From contig CAYXDC010000069.1 in assembly GCA_964463505.1 (NCBI GenBank), positions 1 to 15,538 of the forward strand: a DNA stretch of 15,538 nucleotides. The letters run 5' to 3'. Position numbers and translations under genes: made by a program. This stretch comes from JAJZSS01 sp964463505. GTDB lineage: Bacteria; Chloroflexota; Anaerolineae; Anaerolineales; UBA4823. A model generated the notes under the pieces. The model saw only the letters and a list, made by a program, of their open reading frames with translations. It did no database searches and was not told the origin of the DNA. This document shows positions 1 to 7,256 of this stretch, piece after piece (the first letter of the stretch is position 1; every line of letters begins with the position of its first letter).

Positions 1-2
1 AG

Positions 3-38
3 GCACACCAGGCAATGACAAACTTACTGGGGGTTTAA
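3..38 (+). CDS. Possible 3' end of an unidentified gene entering from the left
   Basis: Reading frame 3 from the window edge is open for 11 codons, ends at a TAA stop, and reads AHQAMTNLLGV. A strong hairpin terminator follows 26 bp later, which is where a gene's terminator would be expected. The fragment is too short to assign to a family. Frame 2 is also open over 2-130, but it would run straight through the terminator hairpin, so frame 3 is preferred. The evidence is weak and rests mainly on the stop-to-terminator spacing. Confidence 0.3.
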   Translation, partial: AHQAMTNLLGV

Positions 39-63
39 TTGCAGCAATCAATTTACAACGAGT

Positions 64-92
64 AAAAATCGCCGGAGATACCGGCGATTTTT
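64..92. terminator. Bidirectional Rho-independent terminator
   Basis: A perfect 12-bp inverted repeat has left arm 64-75 and right arm 81-92, separated by the 5-nt loop AGATA. The core is GC-rich (CGCCGG/CCGGCG). An A5 tract opens the left arm and a T5 tract closes the right arm, so the hairpin ends in a U-run on either strand. It can therefore end the leftward operon, whose last gene stops at 194, and also any rightward transcript entering from before the window. Confidence 0.85.
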
Positions 93-193
93 CTGTTCTG
101 CTGCTCTCGACAAGTAACGCTGTGGAATGACCAATCACTTCGTGGCTTTTTTTACAGCAGCTTAAAACCATCACACAAACCGCTCAACAAACC

Positions 194-1027
194 TCATGGA
201 TCAAATCGTTCTCCACATTGTAAGATCTGATAGGGAACCTGGCTCTCCTGAGCAAGGCGAGCAAAGCTCTCTGGTGAGACGGTATTGAATTCGAACATAT
301 CATAATGGCAAGGGATGACCAGGCCTGCGTGGATGGCTTTGCCTAATTGAACAGCTTCGGCAGCACTGAAATTACCAGCCACACCGCGGGATTGATCATT
401 ACCATTGATCGGTAGAAGGGCAAGGTCGATCTGCCATCCATTCAAGCGTTCGACCAATCCCTGATATGGGCGCGCGTCACCACTGTGGTAAATCGTTATG
501 CCACCGACCGAGATGATGTAGCCGATAAATTTGTGATCGCCATTTTCATCGGTCTCCAGCTCATCATGGGCAGATGGAATGGCGTGAAATGTGAAAGGAC
601 CGACGCAGACCGGTTCTGAGTCTGTGCGAATAGGAGTTAGACGCTCGACTGGGACCATTAACCGTTCAGCGGCGAAATTCAGATTGGCACGCGGGACGAT
701 CACCGTCAGGGCAGGATTGAGCTTCAGCAAGGGGATCAAGGTGCCAGCATCCAGGTGGTCGGTGTGCTTGTGCGACGAGGTTACCACATCGATGAAATCG
801 AGCTGATCGGGGGAAATAACCCGTTCGGTCATACGCACATGCGGTTTTTCGGTTCCGGCGTATTTCAGGCTCAGCGAATCGGACAGATAGGGGTCAATCA
901 ACAGGTGAGAATCTTGCCACTTGATGAGATAACCGCTCTGGCCCAGCCACCATAGATGCAGTCTGTCTGGACTGGCGCTGCGCACGCTGGCGAGAAAGGT
1001 TTCGTCTTGTAATAGCGGTTTGATCAT
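194..1027 (-). CDS. UlaG-like metallo-beta-lactamase-fold hydrolase (putative lactonase)
   Basis: The 277-residue cytoplasmic protein belongs to the MBL-fold family that includes UlaG, the L-ascorbate-6-phosphate lactonase. The metal-binding signature HKHTDH is at residues 86-91. Further candidate ligands are H154 (in PSAHDE), D184 (in HSGD) and H241 (in IPCHYDMF), in the usual UlaG-like order. An upstream in-frame start at 1153 would add 42 basic residues overlapping the previous gene. The ATG at 1027 is preferred because AAGGT precedes it and the family N-terminus begins close to the LWWLGQSGY strand at residues 25-33. It is the last gene of the leftward operon, 19 bp after the MetE-like gene and about 100 bp before a terminator. 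A role in opening a lactone made by the neighbouring dehydrogenases is plausible but inferred. The true substrate is unknown. Confidence 0.85.
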   Translation of the reverse strand: MIKPLLQDETFLASVRSASPDRLHLWWLGQSGYLIKWQDSHLLIDPYLSDSLSLKYAGTEKPHVRMTERVISPDQLDFIDVVTSSHKHTDHLDAGTLIPLLKLNPALTVIVPRANLNFAAERLMVPVERLTPIRTDSEPVCVGPFTFHAIPSAHDELETDENGDHKFIGYIISVGGITIYHSGDARPYQGLVERLNGWQIDLALLPINGNDQSRGVAGNFSAAEAVQLGKAIHAGLVIPCHYDMFEFNTVSPESFARLAQESQVPYQILQCGERFDP

Positions 1028-1046
1028 ATTTTTACCTTGACTCGCA

Positions 1047-2081
1047 TCACAGCCCTGACTCGGCGCGTACCTTGTGGACGCCAGCGACCATGTTCTTGAG
1101 CTTGAGTTTCGCCGCCCAGCGCGCTGTCTGGCTGAGACCGCAATCTGGCGCAAAGGACAGGCGCTCAGCAGGGGCGTACTGCAGGCAGCGCTGCACGCGC
1201 CCGGCGATATCTTCAGGCGTTTCGATATAGTAGCTTTTCACGTCCACAATCCCCACTGCCACATCTTTAACGCGGGCTAATTCTTCTATGATTTCCAGCT
1301 CGGCGAATTCGCGGCTGGCCATTTCAAGATGGAATTCATCCACGTTCATTTCCAAAAATGCAGGGAACATCGGCGCATACTGGCGCGGGCCGACCGCCCT
1401 GCCTTTGTAATTGCCAAAACACAGGTGGGTCGACAGGCGGCATTTCCCCACCACGGGGGCTACTGTGCGATTGAAGATATCCACAAAGCGCTGGGGGTCT
1501 TCTTTGTAGGCATAACAACTCATGGAAGGTTCATCCAATGTGATCTCGCTGCAGCCGGCCTGGACCAGGGCTTCCAGCTCGGCGCGCACAATGGGGATGA
1601 GGGCTTCCGTGACCGCATAGCGATCGGGATACAACCGGTTCGGATTCAGCCGCCCGCTTAAGGTGTAGGGTCCGGGGACGCTGGCTTTCAGCACCGGGCC
1701 AGAAAGCGCCAACCGCTGCAGGCGGGAAAATTCTTCCACCACCCCAAGACCCGCTGGAGCGGTCAGCTCATTCACGATATCGTGTTTGCCGCGCTGATCG
1801 TGGGCGGGGGGACCAAATACGCGCAGCGGGCGCGGGGGAGTGGAAATTCCCTTAAGATATCCGTAAAACGACAGGTTGAAATCCAGGCGTGACTGCTCGC
1901 CATCGGTGATCACATCCAGACCTGCGGAGATCTGGTCGTGGATGGCGGCTATGACAGCGTCCTCTTGCAGCTCGGTGATTTCATTGCTCCCAAACTGGTC
2001 CAGGTGCTGGCTGGCAAACTCCAGCCAGGAGGGAAATGGGTAGCTGCCGATCACGGTGGTGCGTAAGGGGCGTTCTTTCAT
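1047..2081 (-). CDS. Core-MetE-like protein (cobalamin-independent methionine synthase C-terminal-domain family)
   Basis: The 344-residue protein matches the catalytic C-terminal half of MetE and lacks the N-terminal half, so it is a stand-alone 'core MetE' type. The four zinc ligands of the family can be placed: H219 and C221 in STHLCFGN, E253 in FHLEMAS, and C314 in FAPDCGL. TVIGSYPFP near the N-terminus and LDEPSM at 182-187 are also typical. The start at 2081 is chosen because GGAGG lies 5 nt upstream; an alternative start at 2105 lacks this. In the family the zinc activates a thiol that accepts a methyl or other alkyl group. Core MetE proteins can make methionine from a methyl-corrinoid, but relatives serve other alkyl transfers. 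Its placement in a sugar operon with a UroD-like protein suggests a catabolic methyl transfer, which is inference. The intact ligand set argues for an active enzyme. Confidence 0.8.
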   Translation of the reverse strand: MKERPLRTTVIGSYPFPSWLEFASQHLDQFGSNEITELQEDAVIAAIHDQISAGLDVITDGEQSRLDFNLSFYGYLKGISTPPRPLRVFGPPAHDQRGKHDIVNELTAPAGLGVVEEFSRLQRLALSGPVLKASVPGPYTLSGRLNPNRLYPDRYAVTEALIPIVRAELEALVQAGCSEITLDEPSMSCYAYKEDPQRFVDIFNRTVAPVVGKCRLSTHLCFGNYKGRAVGPRQYAPMFPAFLEMNVDEFHLEMASREFAELEIIEELARVKDVAVGIVDVKSYYIETPEDIAGRVQRCLQYAPAERLSFAPDCGLSQTARWAAKLKLKNMVAGVHKVRAESGL

Positions 2082-2154
2082 TGAACCTCCACTGATTTCT
2101 TGCAATTATTTCCGGCTGGCAGTGATCAAAACAATCTAACCAGCAGGCAAACGG

Positions 2155-2925
2155 CTAGCGGACTGTCCAACCGCCATCCACGGTCAGAACGGCTCCGGTG
2201 ACAAAGGCCGATTCATCTGCGGCAAAGTAAAGCGCAGCCTGGGCGACATCCTGCGGGTGACCGAAATCACCGGTCAGAGGCTGCAGCTGCGGCAGGCGGC
2301 TGCGGATGTGCTCGCTTGCCTGGGCGCGCTTGCTCATCGAGGTGGCGATTAATCCGGGCAGGATCACGTTGGCGCGGATGCCGCGTGGGGCGTAGTATGC
2401 CGCGATTGAACGGGTGAGGCTGATAACCGCGCCTTTGCTAGCAGCATAGGCATGTGTGGCGAAATCAGCATCGCCGCCAACCATGCCCAATACAGATGAG
2501 ATATTGACGATGACCCCTTTCTGTAAGGGGAGCATGGCCTGTAAAGCGTATTTGCAGCAGTAAAAAAGGCTGTTCAAATTTAAATCCAGGGTTTTTTGCC
2601 AGCCTTCCAGCGTACAGTCACCGGCAGGCCCGTCGCCCCATTTCCTCCCGGAGCCGCCAGCAACATTCACTAAACCATCCAGCCTGCCGTAGCGTGAGAT
2701 AACCTCCCGCATGCCAGATTCGACCTCGCTCGGGTTGGTCAGGTCCAGTATGATGCTTGCGCCCGGATGTTTTCCTTTGAAGGAGCCCAATGTCGCTGAG
2801 GCAGACTCGCCATCGATTTCAAGCAGGATGACCTGCGCGCCTTCAGCCGCGAATAATTGGGCGGTGGCCTGCCCAATACCGCTGCCTCCCCCCGTGATGA
2901 TGGTGATTTTATCTTCCAAACGCAT
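2155..2925 (-). CDS. SDR-family NAD(P)-dependent oxidoreductase
   Basis: The 256-residue protein is a classical short-chain dehydrogenase. The cofactor motif TGGGSGIG is at 11-18, an NVAGG version of the NNAG motif at 87-91, N116 in the central helix, S143/S144, and the catalytic Y160-x-x-x-K164 (YAASK). E36 and D38 at the end of the second strand favour NAD over NADP. The C-terminus carries the usual VTGAVLTVDGGW motif. The ATG at 2925 matches the usual family start (MRLEDKITIITGG) and lies one base after the stop of the upstream SIS gene, which suggests translational coupling. A longer start at 3003 would overlap that gene and add an untypical 26 residues. The protein probably oxidises a hydroxyl of the imported sugar or polyol, or of a derivative. 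Sequence alone does not fix the substrate. Confidence 0.88.
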   Translation of the reverse strand: MRLEDKITIITGGGSGIGQATAQLFAAEGAQVILLEIDGESASATLGSFKGKHPGASIILDLTNPSEVESGMREVISRYGRLDGLVNVAGGSGRKWGDGPAGDCTLEGWQKTLDLNLNSLFYCCKYALQAMLPLQKGVIVNISSVLGMVGGDADFATHAYAASKGAVISLTRSIAAYYAPRGIRANVILPGLIATSMSKRAQASEHIRSRLPQLQPLTGDFGHPQDVAQAALYFAADESAFVTGAVLTVDGGWTVR

Positions 2926-2926
2926 A

Positions 2927-3703
2927 TCAGCAACCGTAGATCTGGCGAATGCGGGCGCGGTAATCGTCGTAGCACTCGTCAAAGCGCTTCCTGGATGCTT
3001 CACTGCCGATCAGCACTGAGCTGGTAAGCACGATGGGTGGTTTTCCCAACGCGACCAATTTTTCAGCAACCAGGCATTTGATGGCGTTGGTCACGGTGGC
3101 TGCCCCGATGGTAGAGCCAGGACCTACGGGATCTTCCAGGCCCGGGATGCTCACCAGTGCATCGCCACCCGGCGTGCAGTTATCGATGACGATATCAGCA
3201 ATATCTGGCAGTTTCTTACCGCTCGAATGCAGCGCTGCTGAGCGGGCGCAGTGATCCAGCGAGACCACTGCGATGACAGGATAACCCTGGCGTTTGGCCT
3301 CCAGGGCGACATCCACCACCACCTCGTTGATACCGCTGTTCGAGAATAACAGGAAGCAGTCGGGTGGAGAAAACACAAAGTTGCGCAGGATGACCTGCCC
3401 GAGTCCCTCCACATGTTCGAGGAACATCGCCTGGCGCTGGCCGTTAGCTCCGACAACCACATTATGAAAGGTCAGGGAGAGCTCAACGATGGGGTGAAAA
3501 CCGGGAAAGCTGCCATGGCGCGGGAACATTTCTTCGACAAAAATGCGCGAGTGCCCCGTGCCAAACATGTGCACCAGTCCATTCTGGGCGATGGTTTGAG
3601 CGCATAGCTCGGAAGCGCGTTCAATGGCTTCCATTTGGGTGGCCTGGATGCGCTCCAGGATGGCCTGGGATTGCCGAATAAATTCAAATCCAGAATTTGG
3701 CAT
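2927..3703 (-). CDS. SIS-domain protein (UPF0309-like, putative phosphosugar isomerase)
   Basis: The 258-residue protein has a sugar isomerase (SIS) fold. An N-terminal helix precedes the phosphosugar-binding loop GTGHSR at 48-53, and a second SIS motif, FSNSGINEV, is at 120-128. The conserved PGGDALV and GPGSTIGAATVTNAI segments lie further on. Together these resemble the stand-alone UPF0309 group found in many sugar operons, whose activity is mostly unassigned. A GTG at 3706 directly precedes the ATG at 3703. GGAGG stands 4 nt before the ATG and only 1 nt before the GTG, so the ATG is preferred. The gene follows the GntR gene after a 67-bp gap and is nearly contiguous with the SDR gene. It probably binds or isomerises a phosphorylated intermediate; a regulatory SIS role is also possible. 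Confidence 0.82.
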   Translation of the reverse strand: MPNSGFEFIRQSQAILERIQATQMEAIERASELCAQTIAQNGLVHMFGTGHSRIFVEEMFPRHGSFPGFHPIVELSLTFHNVVVGANGQRQAMFLEHVEGLGQVILRNFVFSPPDCFLLFSNSGINEVVVDVALEAKRQGYPVIAVVSLDHCARSAALHSSGKKLPDIADIVIDNCTPGGDALVSIPGLEDPVGPGSTIGAATVTNAIKCLVAEKLVALGKPPIVLTSSVLIGSEASRKRFDECYDDYRARIRQIYGC

Positions 3704-3770
3704 CACTCCTCCGGTTTAGTGATAACGAAGCAATTACGCAAACTTTCTCTGTCGATTCTGAAAGGACTAT

Positions 3771-4523
3771 CTACTCGCCGCAGCAGGTCTGGCTGGTGCT
3801 GTATTCGTAGCGGTCCGCCTGGTAGTAAGAAGTTGAGTATTCGATAAGATCGCCATCATCTGTATATGCGCTGGTGCCGACAAACAGCAGAGCCGTTCCT
3901 GCGGGGATGCCAAGCAAGTCGGCGCGATATTCATCAGCAGCTACCGCCCGCACGACATGGTCAATGCGGGTGACAATAAGCTGGTAGCGGGTGGAGAGAA
4001 TTTCGTACAGTGAATGGCTGGAAAAATCCTGTTGTTCGATCCCGGGACAGCGGCTCATCAGAACAGTGCTGATCTGATGACAGATGGGCTCATCATCGCC
4101 CAGGCGCAAACGCTCAATGATCAGGCAGGGGGCGCCTCTCCAGGGCCCCAGTGTGGGGATATTTTCGGCATCGACTGTGCCGATCTCCAGGCGCAACAGC
4201 CTTGAATGTGGCTGGCGTCCTAATTCGCGCATCTGCTGTGTGAAGCTGCGATCCAGGAAAAACTGGGTATGGGAACGTTGGGTGCGCACAAATGTCCCGC
4301 GCCCTGCGAAGCGCTCGACGATATTCTCGTCAACCAGACGAGCAATCGCCTGGCGCACTGTCTGCCTGCCCACATTGTAGGCCTGGCAGATTTCCATTTC
4401 CGGGGGCAGCATACCGGTGGGTGGGATTACATTGCGCTGGATCATCTGGCGCAAATCCAGATAGATCTGGTAGTAGAGCGGCACAGGACTGTGAGGGTCA
4501 ACGGTTGCGTAAGGAAGAGTCAT
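3771..4523 (-). CDS. GntR-family transcriptional regulator (HutC/UTRA type)
   Basis: The 250-residue protein has an N-terminal GntR winged helix-turn-helix at about 14-82, opening with PLYYQIYLDLR and containing the helix segment GRQTVRQAIARLV (52-64) followed by the wing GRGTFV (74-79). A UTRA effector-binding domain (about 95-245) follows, typical of regulators that sense phosphosugars or amino acid derivatives. The start at 4523 is supported by the usual family N-terminus (SPVPLYYQI at 12-20); only a weak AGAAG lies upstream. The gene sits 20 bp after the UroD-like gene inside the leftward operon, so it is probably autoregulated from the divergent region 5705-5903. That region contains a 10-bp palindrome, TGTACGTACA, of the general GT-N-AC form used by this family. 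The effector is unknown. A repressor relieved by an inducer is the common mode. Confidence 0.88.
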   Translation of the reverse strand: MTLPYATVDPHSPVPLYYQIYLDLRQMIQRNVIPPTGMLPPEMEICQAYNVGRQTVRQAIARLVDENIVERFAGRGTFVRTQRSHTQFFLDRSFTQQMRELGRQPHSRLLRLEIGTVDAENIPTLGPWRGAPCLIIERLRLGDDEPICHQISTVLMSRCPGIEQQDFSSHSLYEILSTRYQLIVTRIDHVVRAVAADEYRADLLGIPAGTALLFVGTSAYTDDGDLIEYSTSYYQADRYEYSTSQTCCGE

Positions 4524-4543
4524 TGGCTTCTATTTCAGGCGAG

Positions 4544-5704
4544 TTATCTGTCTGAGGGTTGGTTAAGCACAAAATTATGGGCTGTTTCGAACAGGGTCAC
4601 CACATTTTCGGGCGGCACATCCGACTGCAGGTGGTTGGAGGGCGCCAGGATGTAACCGCCTCCTGGAGCAAGCTGTGTGATACGGCGTTGGACTTCAGCA
4701 ATTACATCCGCGCGCGAGCCGGGCATGGCGTGCGAAATATCGATCCCACCCAGAAACGTGACTCGATCGCCAAAGCGTGCTTTGACTGCCGGGATATCCG
4801 TCGCTGGCAGGGGTTCGAGGGGATGGATCACATCAACGCCAAGCTCCACAATATCCGGCAATAGTTTCGTGATCGCCCCATCGCTGTGTAACATCACACA
4901 GGTATGCGGATTGTATTCCTTAATCGTGTTGATCAGCCGGGCAAGGCAGGGGGCGATAAAGCTACGAAACATGGCAGGGGAAATGATGGTGCTGGTATTC
5001 CCGGCGTAATCGTCGCCAGGCAGCTCGACCATATCAAACCACTTTCCACCAGCCTGCAGGGCCAGGTGGAGCAGACCATCGATTGCGCTGGTTACCTTAT
5101 CCAGCAATGCCTGGGCGAACTCGGGGCGCAGGGTTAGGTCCATCAGGAAGTTCTCCGTCCCGCGCAGGTCGCAGGCGGTCTGAAAAGGTCCGTGCGAAGC
5201 GACCATGCGCATGGCAACGAAATAATCTGTGTCCTCGCGCAAGGAGCGGGCGCGTTCGGCCAACCCGGCAGTCCAGCGCGGGTCAGTTAAATCAGGCCAG
5301 CGGACCAGGCGCTCGATGTCATCGGTACTGGTGGCATCGTGAAGAATCCCCTCACCTGTGTAGTAATAGGGTAAGGCGCGCTTCCAGACCTGCCCATAGG
5401 AATCATAGAAGGTGTCATCGTCTTCTCCAGGGCTGATTGGGCTGTTGGGCAGCAGTCCAGGCCAACAGTAGCGGATATCCGTGCCCAGCCTCTCCAGCAG
5501 GCGATCATCCATATAAGAAATACTGTGCCCGCTTCGGAAAGGGAGCACAGGTTTGCCCAGGCCGAGATGTTTGACGAGGCGCAAATATAGATCATCGACA
5601 AGACCATAAGGTCCGCCGCCTAAGGCAGTGGGGATGCGGTCGCTCTCCTGATGATTCAATGCAGCGAGAATACGTTCACGGGGCAGCATGGTCATAGGTA
5701 TCAT
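4544..5704 (-). CDS. Uroporphyrinogen decarboxylase-family protein (putative methyltransferase-like)
   Basis: The 386-residue protein has the URO-D/MtaA/CmuA-like barrel. The N-terminus reads RERILAALNHQESDRIP, the standard opening of these proteins. HSDGAI at 273-278, the LGGID segment at 319-322, and an APSNHLQSDVPPENV motif at 354-368 near the C-terminus also fit. Family members include haem decarboxylases and corrinoid-dependent methyltransferases such as MtaA. The MtaA-type zinc motif H-x-C is here H273-S-D275, so the metal site, if present, is not the classic one. The context (sugar transport, MetE-like protein, no haem genes) argues against haem synthesis. The ATG at 5704 is the first ATG in frame and has no clear ribosome-binding site; ATGs at 5695 and 5689 are alternatives. 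It is the first gene of the leftward operon. Its substrate is unknown. Confidence 0.78.
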   Translation of the reverse strand: MIPMTMLPRERILAALNHQESDRIPTALGGGPYGLVDDLYLRLVKHLGLGKPVLPFRSGHSISYMDDRLLERLGTDIRYCWPGLLPNSPISPGEDDDTFYDSYGQVWKRALPYYYTGEGILHDATSTDDIERLVRWPDLTDPRWTAGLAERARSLREDTDYFVAMRMVASHGPFQTACDLRGTENFLMDLTLRPEFAQALLDKVTSAIDGLLHLALQAGGKWFDMVELPGDDYAGNTSTIISPAMFRSFIAPCLARLINTIKEYNPHTCVMLHSDGAITKLLPDIVELGVDVIHPLEPLPATDIPAVKARFGDRVTFLGGIDISHAMPGSRADVIAEVQRRITQLAPGGGYILAPSNHLQSDVPPENVVTLFETAHNFVLNQPSDR

Positions 5705-5753
5705 TTTGTGAGCTGAGGCGATTTTGATGCCCAACACACAGTGTCACGAAAAA

Positions 5754-5763
5754 TGTACGTACA
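5754..5763. promoter_or_regulatory. Perfect 10-bp palindrome, candidate GntR operator
   Basis: TGTACGTACA is a perfect palindrome sitting at the predicted leftward transcription start. Its GT...AC symmetry is compatible with HutC-type GntR operators, and a GntR/UTRA regulator is encoded in the operon it would control. Assignment to that protein is inference, and a 10-bp palindrome can occur by chance. Confidence 0.4.
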
Positions 5764-5767
5764 ATAA

Positions 5768-5808
5768 GTCAATTCTAACTTAATGTTTGATTGTCCGCAA
5801 GAATTGAC
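5768..5808. promoter_or_regulatory. Spaced 9-bp inverted repeat, candidate operator pair
   Basis: GTCAATTCT at 5768-5776 is matched perfectly by its reverse complement AGAATTGAC at 5800-5808, with 23 bp between them. The arm centres are 32 bp apart, close to three helical turns, so both would face the same side of the DNA. The right arm overlaps the rightward -35 and the left arm overlaps the candidate leftward -10. Confidence 0.6.
5772..5800 (-). promoter_or_regulatory. Candidate leftward promoter for the UroD-like operon
   Basis: On the minus strand TTGCGG (5800-5795) and TAGAAT (5777-5772) are spaced by 17 bp. The -10 is one base from consensus and the -35 keeps only TTG. The two divergent -35 elements would lie about 3 bp apart, so RNA polymerase could not readily occupy both. 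Initiation near 5765 would leave a leader of about 60 nt. Confidence 0.4.
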
Positions 5809-5832
5809 GCAATCTAAATGTTCTACTATAAT
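5804..5832 (+). promoter_or_regulatory. Predicted sigma70-type promoter for the first Gfo/Idh gene
   Basis: A -35 element TTGACG (5804-5809) is separated by exactly 17 bp from a perfect -10 element TATAAT (5827-5832). Transcription would start near 5839 and leave a leader of about 65 nt before the ATG at 5904. A strong ribosome-binding site, GGGAGGAGG, precedes that ATG. Confidence 0.8.
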
Positions 5833-5903
5833 TTTGCTGCTCATAGAGGTTAATCGATCTGGAAAAATCAAATAAAAGACAGGATCCCTGGGAGGAGGCA
5901 CTC

Positions 5904-7097
5904 ATGCACAAAATTGCGATGCTTGGCGCTGGTCTTATCGGTCGTTTTTACACGATGAGTTTGCTAAGTTTTCGGGGCAAAGATGAGATCAAGGTGGTCT
6001 GCGCTGCTCATGCCGACGAAGCGGCAAAATTTGCCAAAGAATTCGGTATTCCCCGCTCAACGGCCGATATGGCAGAAGCCATCCGTGATCCCGAAGTGGA
6101 TACTGTGATTGTTGGGCTGCCAAACTACCTGCATAAACAGGCTGTCTTGCTGGCGGCTGAAGCCGGGAAGGCGGTATTGTGTACCAAACCGTTGGGGACC
6201 AGCGGCCCTGAGGCGCTCGAGATGCTTGAGGCAGTGGAGAAAGCCGGGGTGTTCCACGGTTATCTTGAGGATCTGGTCTACACGCCAAAAACGCTCAAAG
6301 CCCTGGCCTCGACCCAAAAAGGCGCCCTGGGCAAGGTGTTGTGGGCGCGCTCGCGCGAGACACATGGCGGTCCGCATAGTGATTGGTTCTGGACGAAGAA
6401 ATATTCTGGAGGCGGCGCAATTGTTGATATGGGTTGCCACTGTATCGAAATTGCCCGTAATTTCATCGGTAAGACCAACCGTCCATTAGAGGTGACTTGC
6501 TGGGCGGACACGCAGGTGCATCCGATTGACGCGGAGGATCACGCGGTGGGCCTGGTGCGTTACGACAATGGCGCCATTGGGCAATTTGAGGTCAGCTGGA
6601 CTTTCCGCGGCGGGATGGATCTGCGTGACGAAATTGCCGGTACGGATGGCACAATCTGGCTCAATCACTGGCTGCGCACCGGCTTTGAGATGTTTACCGG
6701 CGTGGGACAGGGCGGTTACGTTGCTGAAAAAGCTGAAGGCGATACCGGTTGGTTATTCCCCGTGGGCGATGAAATTGGCTCGTTGGGCTATGTCGAAATG
6801 TTTATGGATATGTTCAATTCGATGGACGCCGGAAAGAAGCCGATGGAAGATTTCTATGATGGGTATATTGTTAATACCATCATCGATGCCTGCTACAAAG
6901 CTGCTGAGTCGAAGAAATGGGAACCGGTGGAAATTCAAACCTGGCGGGGTGGGGCAGCAGGTTCAGCCGAGGTGGTGTTGAAGGATTATGATGAGACCCA
7001 TTTTCTGATCAAAGAAGAAAAAATGCCCAACGGTAATCTCAAGATCATCCTAAAAGACAAAACAACCGGGGCAATTTCGCAGTTGATCAAGGAATAG
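5904..7097 (+). CDS. Gfo/Idh/MocA-family oxidoreductase 1
   Basis: The 397-residue NAD(P)-dependent dehydrogenase has an N-terminal Rossmann fold with GAGLIG at 8-13 and a C-terminal Gfo/Idh/MocA alpha/beta domain. The catalytic set can be placed: K95 in CTKPLG, and D175 and H179 in GGGAIVDMGCHCIE. The usual EKP motif is TKP here, so the residue before the lysine differs from most relatives, including the second copy in this window. The motif H154-GGPH-x-x-WFW is shared with that second copy. The protein is about 40 residues longer than the second copy, with a charged C-terminal extension. Enzymes of this family oxidise cyclic sugars, inositols or their derivatives. It is the first rightward gene, behind a strong promoter and a GGGAGGAGG ribosome-binding site 5 nt before ATG. 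Confidence 0.9.
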   Translation: MHKIAMLGAGLIGRFYTMSLLSFRGKDEIKVVCAAHADEAAKFAKEFGIPRSTADMAEAIRDPEVDTVIVGLPNYLHKQAVLLAAEAGKAVLCTKPLGTSGPEALEMLEAVEKAGVFHGYLEDLVYTPKTLKALASTQKGALGKVLWARSRETHGGPHSDWFWTKKYSGGGAIVDMGCHCIEIARNFIGKTNRPLEVTCWADTQVHPIDAEDHAVGLVRYDNGAIGQFEVSWTFRGGMDLRDEIAGTDGTIWLNHWLRTGFEMFTGVGQGGYVAEKAEGDTGWLFPVGDEIGSLGYVEMFMDMFNSMDAGKKPMEDFYDGYIVNTIIDACYKAAESKKWEPVEIQTWRGGAAGSAEVVLKDYDETHFLIKEEKMPNGNLKIILKDKTTGAISQLIKE

Positions 7098-7171
7098 AGG
7101 GTCTGATGAATGGATCACCAGAGCTGAAGTCTGGTCTGTAGCGGGCTATCGGTTCTAAAACAAGTCACAGG

Positions 7172-7206
7172 GCAGAACTTTGTTTGAAAAATAGGCGAAG
7201 TTCTGC
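7172..7206. promoter_or_regulatory. Operator-like inverted repeat over ROK promoter P1
   Basis: GCAGAACTT (7172-7180) and AAGTTCTGC (7198-7206) form a perfect 9-bp inverted repeat with a 17-bp spacer. The arms bracket the -35 and abut the -10 of P1, a layout suited to repression. The ROK regulator encoded just downstream is the likely ligand by autoregulation, which is inferred. No T-run follows, so it is not a terminator. Confidence 0.6.
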
Positions 7207-7212
7207 TATTAT
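7184..7212 (+). promoter_or_regulatory. Predicted promoter P1 of the ROK gene
   Basis: TTGAAA (7184-7189) and TATTAT (7207-7212) are spaced by exactly 17 bp, and each is one base from consensus. The -35 lies in the spacer of the 7172-7206 inverted repeat, and the repeat's right arm ends immediately before the -10. Confidence 0.65.
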
Positions 7213-7227
7213 ATACAAAGTTGGCTA

Positions 7228-7256
7228 TTGAATTAACTAAGGTGTTTTGATATAAC
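7228..7256 (+). promoter_or_regulatory. Predicted promoter P2 of the ROK gene
   Basis: TTGAAT (7228-7233) and TATAAC (7251-7256) are separated by 17 bp, giving a second promoter-like element downstream of P1. It is weaker than P1 by match. Its -10 lies within a small inverted repeat, ATAAC-ATA-GTTAT (7252-7264). Confidence 0.4.

Larger units (their letters stand above)
5705..5903. promoter_or_regulatory. Divergent control region between the leftward and rightward operons
   Basis: This 199-bp AT-rich interval separates the start of the leftward UroD-like operon from the rightward Gfo/Idh gene. It holds a near-consensus rightward promoter (5804-5832), a candidate leftward promoter (-35 at 5795-5800, -10 at 5772-5777), a 9-bp inverted repeat with arms 5768-5776 and 5800-5808, and a 10-bp palindrome at 5754-5763. 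The arms lie on promoter elements, as expected for operators that control both directions. The GntR and ROK regulators encoded nearby are the obvious candidate binders. Confidence 0.7.

Noticed and set aside
2..130. Open frame 2 at the left edge as the tail of a gene
   Set aside because: It would be read through the strong terminator hairpin at 64-92. The frame 3 stop just before the hairpin is a better fit.
147..153. T7 run between the terminator and the UlaG-like gene as a second terminator
   Set aside because: Only a weak three-pair stem (CAC/GTG) precedes it.
1028..1153. N-terminal extension of the UlaG-like protein by 42 residues
   Set aside because: It overlaps the upstream gene, is basic and low-complexity, and is not part of the family fold. 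The ATG at 1027 has a ribosome-binding site.
7117..7135. Short inverted repeat ACCAGA/TCTGGT after the first Gfo/Idh gene as a terminator
   Set aside because: It has only six pairs with a 7-nt loop and no T-run.
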